Positions 1 to 11,235 of a stretch of 64,000 nucleotides of DNA are shown one piece after another. How positions within the stretch are numbered: the stretch's first letter is position 1; every line of letters begins with the position of its first letter. Below the pieces are notes generated by a model that was not told where the DNA came from, searched no databases, and saw only the letters and a list, made by a program, of their open reading frames with translations. The DNA comes from Membranipora membranacea (lineage: Eukaryota > Bryozoa > Gymnolaemata > Cheilostomatida > Membraniporidae): contig OU612074.1 in assembly GCA_914767715.1 (NCBI GenBank), forward strand, positions 7,391,501 through 7,455,500. Direction: 5' to 3'. The position numbers and the translations under genes were made by a program.

Positions 1-800
1 AAAATAACATTTCTTTAGTTTTGCCTGCGTTTAGAAAGAGGTCCAGATCTGAGCATTGATTAGCTATTCTATTTACTTCAGAAAAATAACAATCTAAATC
101 AGGGGAATTACCTATAAGTCCAATCAAACAAGTATCATCGGCATATTTTAAAACATGAAAGTTCTGACATCTAGATCTTATTCCATAAGTATACAATGAA
201 AACAATAGAGGACTTAGTACAGATCCTTGTGGGGTGCCAGTGTTGGTAATGAGTGTTTCTGAGAGTAGGCTATTATTAATAGATATTGTTTGTTGTCTGC
301 GATTACTGAGGAAGCTAATAATCCATTGTGTAACGGTTGAGTCAAGGTGTTGCAGTGATGGGATGAAATATTCTACTCTAATTGTATTGAAGGTTGATGA
401 AAAATCTAGGAAGAGACAACGAGCATAGTTTGTCTGGGCTTTATTGATGAAGTTGGTTATTGTTGTCATGAGGCACATAACTGTGTCTGGAGCGATTTGT
501 TCTGTATGCAAATTGGTATGGGTATCGGTGTGTGCTGTGTTATATAATGTTTGATGAGTCTCTCCAGCATTTTGCAGAGGCAGCTTGTATGAGCTATCAG
601 TCTGAAATCTTTCAGTTGAGTAGGCTTATTAACTTTAGGTATAGGCTTAATAACAGCTGTTTTCCAGAGTGTTGGTGTCATATGGATTTCAATAGAGCAT
701 GTGAATAGTTTGGTAATGACAGGTGCTAGTTGGTAGGCAAAAAGTTTCAGGACTTTAGGGATGACCCCATCCGGCCCTGGCCCTTTGCGAGGATTTAGAG
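1..800 (-). pseudogene. LINE-A reverse transcriptase fragment
   Basis: On the minus strand the fingers motif WKTAVIKPIPKVNKP lies at about 620-670. Next come the catalytic motif A region CLFLDFSSTFNTI (near 390-430), the TGTPQGSVLSPLLFSLYT motif (near 200-245) and YADDT, with YADD at 134-145. The sequence runs off the window at base 1. Frame changes separate these pieces, for example near 466, so the enzyme is not encoded intact. The RT would copy the element RNA at the nicked target. Confidence 0.8.
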
Positions 801-867
801 ATTTTAGTTGCTTTAAGACTGTGTCGTCGTTAATTTCAAAAAACAGGTGCTGTCACTTTTGCTGAAT

Positions 868-1413
868 CTACAATTGGTTGGCTAATGTCTGGTTTTTCAA
901 ATAGCAGAAGAAGTTGTTGAGCTCATTTGGTTTGAAGTCTGTAGGGGTAGTGTCATTTGTAGGTAATCTGCTGAGTTTTTTAATATCGTTCCACGCTCTG
1001 GCAGGTTCGTTGACTAGGTGCTGTTGTATTTTGGCAGAGTATTCTTGTTTGGATTTTTTTATTGCTGTGCTAACATTTCTTTTCAGTTTATGATATAGTT
1101 TTTTATTTCCAATTTGATGAGCATAGTGTTTCTGATCTATTAAGTGTTCGATGTTTTTGTTGATCCAGGGTTTTTGGGTAGGCTGTTTCTTTACTGTTTT
1201 AGGTGGGATGCAGAGGTCTGTGCAGAATGTGATACAATCTGATATGACGTTGGTTTGAGTGTCTATGTTGTCGTCTTCACGGGTTAGGTTTTCCCAGATT
1301 GTTGTGTCAAAACAGGCGAGGAGATTATTGCAGTTTTCATCAGAATAATTACGGCATGAAATATATGTTGGTTTGTTGGTTGAGAGAGGTCTGTAGGTCG
1401 GTATTAGGTGCAT
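868..1413 (-). pseudogene. LINE-A endonuclease-RT linker
   Basis: A 181-residue open stretch between the endonuclease and RT parts of LINE-A. It is rich in Lys and Asn and includes PWINKNIEHLIDQKHYAH, RNVSTAIKKSKQEY and PARAWNDIKKLSR. These are typical of the region ahead of the RT palm in Jockey-group LINEs, where a phrase like 'W...I..L......N' precedes the fingers. It continues colinearly into the RT fragment at lower coordinates. Confidence 0.65.
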
Positions 1414-1428
1414 AACATGGTGATCAGA

Positions 1429-1905
1429 TTATCCAAAGTTTCCTAATTGACGGCATTGGTCATATCCATATTTTACACGGACAAAGCACTTGTCCAAAGT
1501 TCTCTTGTTACGTGTGGGTTTTTTAACGATCTGGTAGTAATTGTTGAGTTTGATGGGCAGTTGATTAAAATCACTCATGATCATTATACAGGCTTCAGGG
1601 TAATTTTTCTCCATTTCCTTGACGTGAGCTAGGATTGTGTGGATTGTAGCAATTTTAGAATTTTTCAAGCGTGACTGTCCGGTGAAGGGAGCATAGCATG
1701 ATATTGTTATTACTGAGGAGAATTCGCGTGGTAGCCAGTGAGTTTGAGATTCGATCGTCATTAGTTCGCAGTTGCTATCAGTGTGGTTGAAGATTGTTTT
1801 ATTATTTGTTGACCTTTTTTTTAGGATTTTAATAACATATACACATATTGCTTGCCAATTAATGACAGCAACTGCAACTAGGCACTTGACAAAAGTTTTA
1901 GGCAC
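1429..1905 (-). pseudogene. LINE-A endonuclease remnant
   Basis: A 158-residue open stretch with the second half of an AP-like endonuclease. VITISCYAP matches the strand before the active site and IMIMSDFNQLP is the metal-binding (G/S)DFN motif. The usual C-terminal SDH catalytic motif is not seen before the frame ends, and the N-terminal N and E motifs are missing. In an intact LINE this domain nicks the chromosomal target to prime reverse transcription. This copy is truncated and cannot be functional alone. Confidence 0.7.
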
Positions 1906-2529
1906 GATATAAATCTCTCAATAATATTTCAAAATCAACCAATGAGAACCAGTAAAATGTGGGGCGGGTAATTTGAAATCTCTGCGGCTGTGCAATTTCG
2001 AGCTGATGCATTATCACCACTTTCTAAATCGATTTTTTGAATAAGATTTATATAGGGCTCTGTGTATGAAAAATCTGCATCAATCCATGCAATGTTCATC
2101 TCAATGAAGTCAAGACTGCTCATCGTATTCCCGAAAAAGCAGAAGACAAATTTGAATGCTGCTAAACCTACTTGAAATTGGTATGACCGGGTGATCTCTT
2201 TAAATAATAATTGTTGACTGGGCCTTCTATACTTGTCTTTGCACTTTAAACCACCAGTCAAAATTTGAAGAGAGCTGTGGCAACAAAACGACTAGCCATT
2301 AGCTTTGCATGGAGTTATATGAGCTCTCAAAAAGTAAGGAGTATCTTCTCCCGAGCCATCTGACATTAGTGATGACAAAGCCAGGTGCCTTTAAAATCTA
2401 GCTGAGATCCAACATGTTATGAATTCCACTTCTCATGAAGCACATTCCTCGCAATGATTACAGCAGTCAATTAAATTTATATAAAAATTTAAAAAATGCC
2501 ATCTGGAGTGCAATTTGTTTCATTCAAGG
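1906..2529. other. Intergenic, no recognisable gene
   Basis: A 108-residue open frame on the minus strand (1935-2261) has no motif I recognise, and its composition is that of the background. No repeat shared with the rest of the window was seen. Confidence 0.5.
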
Positions 2530-3104
2530 CTGTTTTTGCTGATACCTAAATTGCCTATCTTATTCCCTGGATAAACATCTTCCAAAACTAAGAAAAATAA
2601 TAGATGCAAGTTCGTATTTATTATTTGGGGCAAGAGGCATAGAAATCAGTCGTTGGCGTGAGTTTATGATTGCTATACTCCTGAATCACCCCGGTATTTA
2701 TTAAAGAGAGACCGGTAAAGAATTGGGGTTTTTCTGTTGGTTTGGAATTGTGTCCTCACCACAAGTCAACAAACAACTTTCACATCTCATCGACACGCTT
2801 TTAATTGTTAGCGCAATGATTGCAGGACGTTGTAGTGCGCTGTGATGTCAATAGCGTTTTGAGGTTGTCTCTGTACATATCTGGCTAAATTAGAATAGTT
2901 TCACAGACTTAGCGCCTATTAAAAATTACCAATACACAGAAAATGCATTGTACTCACCTACTTCATCGTACTTGAGTGAATCGATCAAAGAGTTTCAGAT
3001 ATTGAAAACATTGCCTTGCTGGAAACATGTAGTTCAGGTGTTTTTCACACTATTTTTACGCAAATCAGTTTTGGGTTGGGTCCCTAGCTTGAAACAATTG
3101 TGTG
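2530..3104 (+). repeat. R1 interspersed repeat, copy 1
   Basis: This is the first of about ten related segments, here called R1. Diagnostic landmarks occur in fixed order: TTATTCCCTGGATAAA, ATTGTTAGCGCAATGATTGC, GAGGTTGTCTCTGTACA, TTTCACAGACTTA, CCTTGCTGGAAACA and TTTTCACAC, then GGTTGGGTCCC. It is followed directly by R2. There is no coding capacity, so it behaves as a non-autonomous element or part of one. Confidence 0.75.
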
Positions 3105-3744
3105 CATATCCATTTGACCATTTGTAGGTGGATTGGTTGACTGACACCAATACAATAGTACAAAGGTAAGTATTAAATGGTGATCCATCTGTCAGTTAAA
3201 TGACAGAGGATCAAACTTTTGTCACAACCACAGGCCCACGGTCCAGATTGTGTATTGCCACATCTGGTACTGTAATAATAAAAAAAAAAACAAAGCTCAC
3301 CAGCTGAACCTGGGTCAGCACTTAGGAAGAGATTGACCTGCTTGCAGCACCTTGATTGACTGAGATGATGGATGTGTTGTCAAAGGGCACATGATGTAAA
3401 TGTAACAATCTTACCTTGCTGTCTACATAACATAGACATTACCGTTAGCCAAGCTTCCGTTCCTGTCACAAGGGGAGTTTGGGGATAGTGCCCTGTCCCA
3501 TAAGCCGGGGGAAATCAGATGTGTTCAGCCTGGTCAGTACTCAGAGAGAATTGGTGTCAGATTGACCCAAGAAATAGCCGATGGCTTCAAATATAACAAC
3601 TTTTAAAACCTTTGATCGCGATCATCAACTAAACCACACATCTCACAATACTAACTGAGCTTTCCAACAAGGATAAAAACTACAAGACTATGGTGCCGGA
3701 GGTACCCACATTTAAAAGATGATTGACAGACAATTAATTGATTT
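3105..3744 (+). repeat. R2 interspersed repeat, copy 1
   Basis: About 600 bp, beginning near GGATTGGTTG and including AAGGTAAGTATTAAATGGTG, GACAGAGGATCAAAC, CCACAGGCCCACGGTCCAG and ATTGCCACATCTGGTACTG. It is shared with 17816-18430 and 19690-20214. It always lies downstream of an R1 copy, so R1 and R2 may be parts of one about 1.2 kb unit. Confidence 0.7.
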
Positions 3745-4140
3745 GCTAATTTTTGCTAACATTTTCACTGAAGGGCTTTGGAATCAGTCATTGGTGTGAA
3801 CAATTGATTGTCAAGTTTTTAATCATCCTAAATTGTGATTTCCAGTTGGTTAGATATTGTATCTTATTAAAACAACCAACAATCATTTGCGCATTGATTA
3901 CAGAAGCCACGGCTTTGAATGGATATGATGTCAAAAGCGTTCGAGGTTGTCTCTGTACACATTCGGCTAGAAAAGGACAGTTTCGCAGACTGAACTGCAA
4001 GTAATACTTGCTCATACACTGATAACAAATTGTAGTTTATTAATTAAATGGCACTTGTGTAAAATGAGATATTTATAACATGACCTTGCTGGAAACAGGC
4101 AGCTCAGTATGTTTTCACACTTGTTTCACAGTGCAGGTTT
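3745..4140 (+). repeat. R1 repeat, copy 2, leading into an 11-bp array
   Basis: R1 landmarks recur (GAGGTTGTCTCTGTACAC, TTTCGCAGACTGAACTGC, CCTTGCTGGAAACAGGCAG, TTTTCACACTTG). Here R1 passes directly into the 11-bp minisatellite instead of into R2. The overlapping short open frames on both strands are not genes. Confidence 0.7.
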
Positions 4141-4560
4141 GCGGGTGAATTGCGGGTGAATTGCGGGTGAATTGCGGGTGAATTGCGGGTGAATTGCGGG
4201 TGAATTGCGGGTGAATTGCGGGTGAATTGCGGGTGAATTGCGGGTGAATTGCGGGTGAATTGCGGGTGAATTGCGGGTGAATTGCGGGTGAATTGCGGGT
4301 GAATTGCGGGTGAATTGCGGGTGAATTGCGGGTGAATTGCGGGTGAATTGCGGGTGAATTGCGGGTGAATTGCGGGTGAATTGCGGGTGAATTGCGGGTG
4401 AATTGCGGGTGAATTGCGGGTGAATTGCGGGTGAATTGCGGGTGAATTGCGGGTGAATTGCGGGTGAATTGCGGGTGAATTGCGGGTGAATTGCGGGTGA
4501 ATTGCGGGTGAATTGCGGGTGAATTGCGGGTGAATTGCGGGTGAATTGCGGGTGAATTGC
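4141..4560. repeat. 11-bp minisatellite, about 38 perfect copies
   Basis: The unit GCGGGTGAATT is repeated head to tail for 420 bp with no visible mismatch. Eleven is not a multiple of three and the minus strand of the unit has no stop, so all minus frames read as an 11-residue repeat (IHPQFTRNSPA). That explains a 182-residue open frame which is not a gene. The same unit occurs at 7256-7520 and 18900-19113, each time beside R1. Confidence 0.95.
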
Positions 4561-6589
4561 GATTAGGATTAGGAAGTTTTCTTGGTTTTTGGGTCTGGGC
4601 TGTTGGTGGAAAAGGGACTTAGTTGTTGAAAATGCTGTTGATGACTGTTTCTGCATCTTACTTAACATTAACAAACGTTCAAATCTAGTTTTAAGGGTGT
4701 CAGAAGGACCGAAGCAATATTAAGTCAGGCAACAAGTTCTAAAGGAGATATGCAATATTTTGACACAGGAAAATCATATCAACTCTATATAAATATAAGC
4801 TGTAGTGTTGAAAATTGCCCTTTTTCGTATCTATGAATGAGGTTTCAAAGCCCAGTGCTGCATCAGCACAATAAGCAATCAATTCCATATATATAAGTTA
4901 AAGTGGAACGATACAGAGGGGGTGCACGGGGATTAATCATAATTAGTATTTGCTATTGACAAGCAAAACCATTGGATAATGAGTGTCATGTCACGCCTAG
5001 TTACTCCTCTTTTAGCCCTATCAATGTTGCATTTGAGTTTTGCAGAAATCGAGCTTGCATGTTTCAAGTGTTTTCTCAAGTGCTCAAATGTGTTATGCAA
5101 GAAATCAAGCAACACCTGTGCCCTTGCAGCTTCGCAGCTGACTGCAATATTTATTTGATGTTGGAAGGATGCGACACTTCACATCAGCTGATGAAAACAT
5201 TTGAATTTGTGTACAAACAAGGATTATTTGTATAACAGGGCTGTGGATTAGAACAAAATGGTAGGGGAGGCAAAGGACCGAGGCGAGTCCATTGCATCAC
5301 CAGTAACCTCCTCCCCGAGAATTTTAAGCCATGTAATAAGCAACTAGAAATCCCAGAGGAGCTGATTCTGACATGGATTATTGAATAAGAGTGTTTTTAG
5401 GCCACTGTATTTATCTTTCTAGGGGAGGCAGTGCCTTTCTGCCTCACCTAGAACTACGGTCTTGTACAATGAATAGTGTAAACTAATTCTAACCATCGTA
5501 GAGCTATAATTGTAATAATCTTTGATACAATGATAATAAAAATAATCTTGCAGAAATGAAAGTGAATTAGAGAGTTGCTGCTGCATTACCTTCCTCTAGA
5601 AAAAACTTGTAACGGAAAAACTTGTAGTTCAAATTTTTAATGGTATGTGTTACATTCGAGGCCTATGGGCAGATGAAGATAAATGCAAAAGACTAAAGTG
5701 AACATATGAAGGGAAATCATGTTGACTGTGAAAGTATGTGATAATCCGACCATGGCCAACCTCCGGTCGATTGTGAGTGTTGCCGAAAAGGTCCTTTTGT
5801 TTGGCCGGTTGCAGCCTCACCACAGAGAAAAGTGGGCAATCTAAAGAAAAACATTTGGTCATGCATGCCCTAATCCTTTGCAAACTTTCCCTATCACCAG
5901 TAATAGGTTCTTCTAAGTGTTTCTTTTGAAATGACATGAGATTGTAGGACTTCTGGGTAAAAATAATGTTTAGTGATGAAAATTGCTCCATTTCTCATCT
6001 ATAGATGAGGTTTCAAAGCCCAGTGCTGCATCAGTGAAATTGGCTATCAGCTCTATCTGTATTAGATAACTGTGCTGTCAAGGTTAAGGAATAAAGTCAA
6101 GATACAATTGTGTGGAAAAATCAGAAATAAAAACAATTGTGAAGGTTCTTTTGCTCTGGTATTGAAACTATATCACATGTAATAGAAAACCTGAATTTCA
6201 ATCATAATACAGACACAGCATTTCGCAGCAATGCATTAATGGGTAGCAAATAATGTGCTGGGCAGCATCAGCTTTGTGCATTACGCGATGCAAAACTCAA
6301 AGTAGTTGCTGACTCTAAGAAGGGTAACACTTCAGTTTAGGGGAGGTTCCAATACATTGCTGTAATGATGATAGAGCACAGGCTAAATAATAACAGGAAC
6401 AGGAAACTGCTCTGTGGTTTTCTATTTTAGCTGAGTTTGAGTGCCTGATGGAGAAAATGTTTCACAAGAATTCTGGCTGAATAATCATCCGAATTATATT
6501 TTGTCTTTTTCCCCATGCAGAAGGTGCAATCTGCTATTAATCAATGGCCATCAATGAGAAGTTGTTTGAAACCTTGGTTGCACTTTAAG
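4561..6589. other. Intergenic, no recognisable gene
   Basis: No supported coding region. A short phrase containing GGTTTCAAAGCCCAGTGCTG is found at about 4840-4870 and again at about 6005-6035, each preceded by GAAAATTGC, so one small dispersed repeat is present twice in the same direction. Short open frames here lack motifs. Confidence 0.5.
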
Positions 6590-6925
6590 AACAGTAGTGT
6601 GCTTTGATGCCCCTGCTTGGTTCACGTTCCTGTCTAACCACAACAAAGATCGGTTGGAAAGAATTCAGCGATCAGCAACACAAATACTCTACCCTGACGC
6701 TGAATATGACGAGAGGCTCACACTTTTAAGCATTCCTCATTTAATTGATTTTATGTTTGATCTTTCCTTTTCTCATTTTACAAAAATAATGGGTAGCAAG
6801 TCTCATCCACACTACCACTACTAATTAGCACTGCAAACAGGACATCCTCTCGGGCCAGTCAAACATTCCGCCCTATCCGATGCCGTACTACTAAACGGTC
6901 TAATAGCTTTTTAAACTACTTCATG
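6590..6925 (+). pseudogene. LINE-E: 3' end of a LINE reverse transcriptase ORF
   Basis: The 75-residue stretch contains DRLERIQRSATQILYPD, then LTLLSIPHL and FTKIM. This is the classic C-terminal tail of Jockey/CR1-type RTs, where the phrase 'ERIQ+.A..II.P' is followed by 'L.....P.L..RR'. In another frame the next 90 bases read RTSSRASQTFRPIRCRT, matching the Arg/Thr-rich extreme C-terminus. There is at least one frameshift, so this is a 5'-truncated dead copy. Confidence 0.7.
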
Positions 6926-7175
6926 ACATATTACGATAATGGTTTCATTTATAAAGAGTAGATAATTGTCATTTTTTAGTAACCAACTTGTTATGCACAA
7001 TACATCAATGTCAAAGTCAAACTCAAATTTTGACCAGAAGCTTTGATAAAATGGGTATTGAAACCATAATGCCCTCTTCAACTGAACATTATTCAATCTC
7101 ACTGATGATATTGCTGAAAACAGGGCTGAACAGAGACAAAATTCTCACTATGAAGGCATTCAAATATAAAACCTT

Positions 7176-7590
7176 ATGGTCACAAATTTTAAAGCACCGC
7201 AGGTCCCAAATAACATTGTGCCGCAACAAGACGCCAAATGCAGTGCAATTGACCCGCACTTCACCCGCAATTCACCCGCAATTCACCCGCAATTCACCCT
7301 CAATTCACCCGCAATTCACCCTCAATTCACCCGCAATTCACCCTCAATTCACCCGCATTTCACCCGCAATTCACCCGCAATTCACCCTCAATTCACCCTC
7401 AATTCACCCTCAATTCACCCGCAATTCACCCGTAATTCACCCTCAATTCACCCGCAATTCACCCGCAATTCACCTGCAATTCACCCGCAATTCACCCGCA
7501 ATTCACCCGCAATTCACCCACAACATATAAGTGTTTGAAAAATGTGAAATCATGCTGAGCTGCCTGTGTCCTGCAAGGAAATGATATCTA
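7176..7590 (-). repeat. R1-linked minisatellite element, minus orientation
   Basis: An 11-bp array (7256-7520) lies between a short R1 3' piece (7528-7590, with the reverse of CCTTGC and TTTCACA landmarks) and a flank at 7176-7255. The reverse complement of that flank (GGGACCTGCGGTGCTTTAAA) recurs at 19117-19160 beyond the third array. The array is therefore internal to a conserved element, not a random microsatellite. Confidence 0.75.
7256..7520. repeat. 11-bp minisatellite, about 24 imperfect copies
   Basis: Units of AATTCACCCGC alternate with variants AATTCACCCTC and AATTCACCCGT, so this array is older or less homogenised than the perfect array at 4141. Two overlapping open frames here are repeat artefacts. 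Confidence 0.9.
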
Positions 7591-8538
7591 TATGTTAAAC
7601 TTTCTTTTTTATTTACACAAGCACAAATACATTTCCATAAATTTCAATGTGCTCTCAGTGTATGGGCAATCACATAAGATAAGTAACGCTTTCTCGACTA
7701 ATATGCTGATGATGGACATCAATATAGCCACCCATCTTTCTATATCTAAATCTAGAAAGTGCGGAGGGTCCCCTCATAGAAAAAAGAGAGGGTGGCCAAC
7801 AATGTCTCAAATATTTGATAGCTTTGGAACAAGATATTGAGGGTAGGAGGGAAAAGTCAGTGGGGTAAACATAAGCTAGTTAAGGTAGTTTTGGGATGAC
7901 TTTGTGTTAGCTAGCAACAAATTTGGCTAGCTGAGGTTGCAGTTTAAGTAAAGTTAAGATGATGAGTAAATATTAGCTAGACGTAATAATTCCCGATTTG
8001 AAGCTTATGAAAATTTTCCTCTTATATCTCAACTAAACATGCTAAATAATAAAAAAAAAACATATATATTTCAGGGGCCCTGGAGCGCCTCAGTAAGTCT
8101 AGTGTTTGCCTTGTTTGCCTTGACAGGGAAGGATTAACCAGTGGAGAGAGTAACTCTGGCTGATGAGAGTAATACGGAATTGAAATGTGTACATAATAAA
8201 GGACCATTATGAGGAATAGACATGATATTCTGTCTTATAATTAGGTCAAAGTCAAAGAAGGTGCGATACTAGATGCTAGAACCCCTCACCCTTATTAACT
8301 TTTTAACCTTGATTCACAAAATGACAAGGTACAATCATTAATTAATGTTAACAGCTGGTTACGAGAGCTTTTGTACCAACATGTTTCAGGTTGTTGTGAT
8401 AACTCCGGTGAGATTGGCTCACATCTACTTCGATATGTTTAGCCACCCACTAGCTTACTTTGTAACAGACACAGCCTCTACAAGAGGCCATCCTAATGTA
8501 CATTTACAGGTTGGCCAAATTTGATCAAAAATCTATTC

Positions 8539-8569
8539 ATTTGAAGCAGTATAATATGCTGCTTCAAAT
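8539..8569. repeat. Short inverted repeat (11-bp stem)
   Basis: ATTTGAAGCAG and its exact reverse complement are separated by a 9-base AT-rich loop. The structure lies 9 bases before a second, longer hairpin. Confidence 0.85.
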
Positions 8570-8578
8570 AAATAATTC

Positions 8579-8615
8579 ATTTGGTTATCCTACATATTAT
8601 GTAGGATAACCAAAT
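8579..8615. repeat. Perfect 17-bp-stem hairpin with 3-base loop
   Basis: ATTTGGTTATCCTACAT is followed by a three-base loop and its exact reverse complement. Two back-to-back palindromes within 77 bp are unusual here. They could be the ends of a small foldback element or a cruciform-prone site. Confidence 0.9.
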
Positions 8616-8779
8616 AAAAATACAGCGATTGAGGAGATTGGGGTAACTGATCTTTTTGTTTCATGGGATGTTCTCAGACTCTTAATAGTAAATAGTTGAT
8701 TATTATCATACATTTGCAAAATTTAGTTTCAAATAATGTTGTCTGTTCCTGAGATGACATTTAATTCAATATTTAGCTA

Positions 8780-9060
8780 ACTGTCACATTGTAGAATGTG
8801 ATCAGAGAGCCGTCAAAGAAGCACATGGCACCAAGTCCAGTAGAGAACCCAGAATTCATCATCATTATTTCAGATCCATTCCATTTGATGGAGAAATTTA
8901 AGTGAGCTGAACTATTGATATGGCTTTTCAATATCCAGTATCTCTACGAGTATATCAAACAACAACAGCTAACTCAGCTTACTACAATCATTCCAACACC
9001 ATCACATGAATGGGCAATGGTTGCATAACGGCTACGCATTAGCTTGAATTGTAGGGCTTG
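8780..9060 (-). repeat. S repeat, copy 1
   Basis: This is shared with 25950-26190 (opposite orientation) and 62030-62270. Landmarks include GATCAGAGAGCCGTCAAAGA, AAGCACAT, CAAGTCCAGTAGAGAA and CAACAACAGCTAACTCAGCT. It is noncoding, and in each copy it is followed by M. Confidence 0.75.
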
Positions 9061-9250
9061 GGTAGGTAGTTTGACCGTCTCTGTCAATTGACTGGGTGGA
9101 CTGCTTGACAATATTCATATTATCATAATAGATGGCGTCAAGAAATCCAACCCCCTTTTAATACTTACCTTTGTACTATTACTGCCAAGGTTAGTATTAA
9201 ATGGTGATCATATTGTCAATTGATTGGCAGAGGATCAAACCTCCGTTCCC
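9060..9250 (-). repeat. M repeat (MITE-like), copy 1
   Basis: About 200 bp, shared with 15885-16095, 25690-25905 and 62300-62510. It contains an internal imperfect palindrome built from AATACTTACCTTTGTA and its complement, plus GACCG(G)TCTCTGTCAATT(A/G)ACTGG and GGCAGAGGATCAAAC. Short length, lack of coding and internal symmetry suggest a MITE-like element, but terminal repeats and target duplications were not established. Confidence 0.6.
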
Positions 9251-9420
9251 AAAGCAAGTGTGAAAACACGATGAATTACCTATTTTCAGCAAGGCTATGT
9301 TTTCAATATCTAAAATTGTTTGATCATTTTACTCAAGCACGATTAAGGAGCTAAAAATAATGTATTCTCTGTGTATGGACAAGTTCTACTAGTAGTTCGG
9401 TCTGTGAATCTATTATATCT
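9250..9420 (-). repeat. R1 fragment, minus orientation
   Basis: The reverse complement of R1 landmarks is visible (CAAGTGTGAAAACAC, CAGCAAGGCTATG, TCTCTGTGTATGGACAAG). Together with S and M it forms a block matching, in reverse, 25525-26190 of the left palindrome arm. It abuts a truncated LINE-B. Confidence 0.7.
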
Positions 9421-9461
9421 GTGAATTCGGTTTGTGAATTCGATATCTCAGGTCCTCTAGT

Positions 9462-11205
9462 GAGATGATAGAAAGTTTCAATCAGTTTTTTTTGGAGAAA
9501 ATTAATTGTCTAAATGTTAGGAGGAAAGTTCGTTTTGTAAAGACAGAAGTTTTACCACCATGGCTTGATATTGAAGTCTCTAGACAAATGAAAATAAGGG
9601 ATTCACTAAAACACTCTCAAAACTGGGATGATTACAAAAAGCAGAGAAATTTAGTTACAAATCTTATAAACAAAAAAAAGAAGACGTATTTTTCTGGTTT
9701 GGTTAAAAACTCAGCAAATAATAATACAAAACCAATTAGGGACGCCCTCAACATCGGAAAGACAAAGAAAAAGTCTTCTAGTTCTTCTTCAACTCTTACC
9801 AGCAAAGGCTTGAACAATCATTTCTCAATAATCGCTGATATACTAGGTCATGGGTTTAGAAAGGAAAATCATTCAAAAAATACCCCTGAAATCAGAGATA
9901 ATATACTACCTACAAACTCTCAGGAAAAATTCTTGTCTAACTTTAAAAGATTTACTCCTGCATCAATGTACCTATATCTCAAATCCTTTTCTGATAAGAA
10001 ATCGAATGGTCCTGATGGTATCTCAGTTATGATGCTTAAAAAGACGCTCCCTTTTGTCGTTAATATATTGACCGACATCTTCAATCAGATTCTTATTGAG
10101 GGTGATTTCCCCAAATGTTGGAAGACAGCTAGAGTAACCCCTGTTTTTAAGGGTGGAGATCCGAATGATCCACCGAATTACAGACCTATATTGTCAAAGA
10201 TTTTTGAAAAACATATAAATAAATGTTTAATGACTTTCCTGACTGACATAAAAGCTATTCACCCTCATCAATCAGGATTCAGAAGTAATTACTCTTGCTC
10301 TGATGCTGTACATAAAGTGGTGTCAGATGTGCTCCACCAAAAGCAAAAAAATAGGTGTGTTATAGGAATGTTCTTGGACTTCTGTAAGGCTTTTGACTGT
10401 GTAAACCATGATATCGTGTTTAATAAACTCACTTCCTATAAAATAATTGGTCCCTCATTGAAGTTGATAAAATCATTTCTTGATGACCGGCAACAATATG
10501 TATTTTATAATCAAATTGCTTCAGAAAAAAAACCAATTAACATAGGTGTCCCACAGGGTTCAATTTTAGCTCCAACTTTATTTCTTGTGTTCATAAATGA
10601 TATGTTAAACTTACCCCTGTCCTCAACTGCTTATGCGTACGCAGACGATACTGTATTTATATGCCATCAGAAAGATCCACAGTCTCTGGAGCAACATTGT
10701 AGGGGTGACTTGGGTGTCATCCAAGAATGGTGCTATAATAATCGGATGACCATAAATATAAAAAAAATCCCATTACCTTGTTTTTGGCAATGCAAAACAT
10801 AAATTTGATTTAAAATTCTCCAATACCACCCTGTTACGATCATCTACCACTAAAATACTCGGATTTACAATTAGTGATTCGATGTCATTTGATAATCATA
10901 TTGAATATATAAAAACTAAAATACAAAAAAATACCAATTTGTTACAATTATGCAGAACATTTTTGACCACACAATCAGCCAGACAGTTTTACTTTCAATT
11001 CATACATTGCCACATCATAAATGGAATACAATTTTTCTTGAATATCAGTCCAAAATATCAGCTAGATTCACTTTATGTTTATCAGAAAGCTGCGCTAAGA
11101 ATTATTGCAAATATTCATGACAATCCAGTTCAATTATCAAATACATTTTTCTTATGTCGTACCTTAAAAATATTACCACTTCCTAGTCTTCTAAATATAT
11201 ATTAA
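9462..11205 (+). pseudogene. LINE-B copy 1: CR1-like LINE reverse transcriptase, 5'-truncated
   Basis: A 445-residue frame (9465-10802) continues in another frame at 10882-11205. In order: linker (EVLPPWLDIEV), RT fingers (KKSNGPDGISVMMLKK, WKTARVTPVFKGGDP, YRPILSKIFEKHI), motif A (MFLDFCKAFDCVNHD), motif B (IGVPQGSILAPTLF), YADD (AYAYADDTVF) and the thumb/C-terminus. The copy starts at the endonuclease-RT boundary, so the endonuclease and ORF1 are missing. The frame breaks after the palm (near 10790), and the fingers have lost a few residues between NYRP and ILSK. It is related to, but clearly diverged from, LINE-B at 46398-51355. It is the best preserved RT palm of its family in the window, but not a working element. 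Confidence 0.9.
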
Positions 11206-11235
11206 TTCTCTCTATGCCTACAGAATAATGGGTTA

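Larger units (their letters stand above)
1..1905 (-). mobile_element. LINE-A: non-LTR retrotransposon fragment (endonuclease, linker, RT)
   Basis: Read on the minus strand, this stretch encodes the ordered parts of a LINE ORF2: an AP-type endonuclease remnant, a linker, then reverse transcriptase up to the YADD box near the window edge. The 3' part lies outside the window. Several stops and frame changes break it, so it is a dead copy. The motif set (LDFSSTFNTI, GTPQGSVLSPLLF, YADDT) suits the Jockey/CR1/L2/Rex group, but the clade cannot be fixed by eye. It shows no near-identical copy elsewhere in the window. Confidence 0.85.
7591..8779. other. Intergenic with two adjacent hairpins, no gene
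   Basis: No coding signal was found. The only clear structures are two inverted repeats near 8539-8615, listed separately. Confidence 0.5.

Noticed and set aside
2530-4140. R1-R2-R1 as an LTR retrotransposon (R1 as long terminal repeats)
   Set aside because: No TG...CA ends, primer-binding site, polypurine tract or target duplication was visible, and the R1 copies differ in their borders.
4141-4560. CRISPR array
   Set aside because: The units are contiguous with no spacers, and the context is an animal genome.
4561-4575. Telomere-like TTAGG repeats (GATTAGGATTAGGA)
   Set aside because: Only two short units are present, inside a repeat boundary.
4126-4674. 182-residue open frame of IHPQFTRNSPA repeats (also at 6988-7538 and 18893-19162)
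   Set aside because: It is the translation of an 11-base minisatellite without stops on one strand. All three frames give the same repeat.
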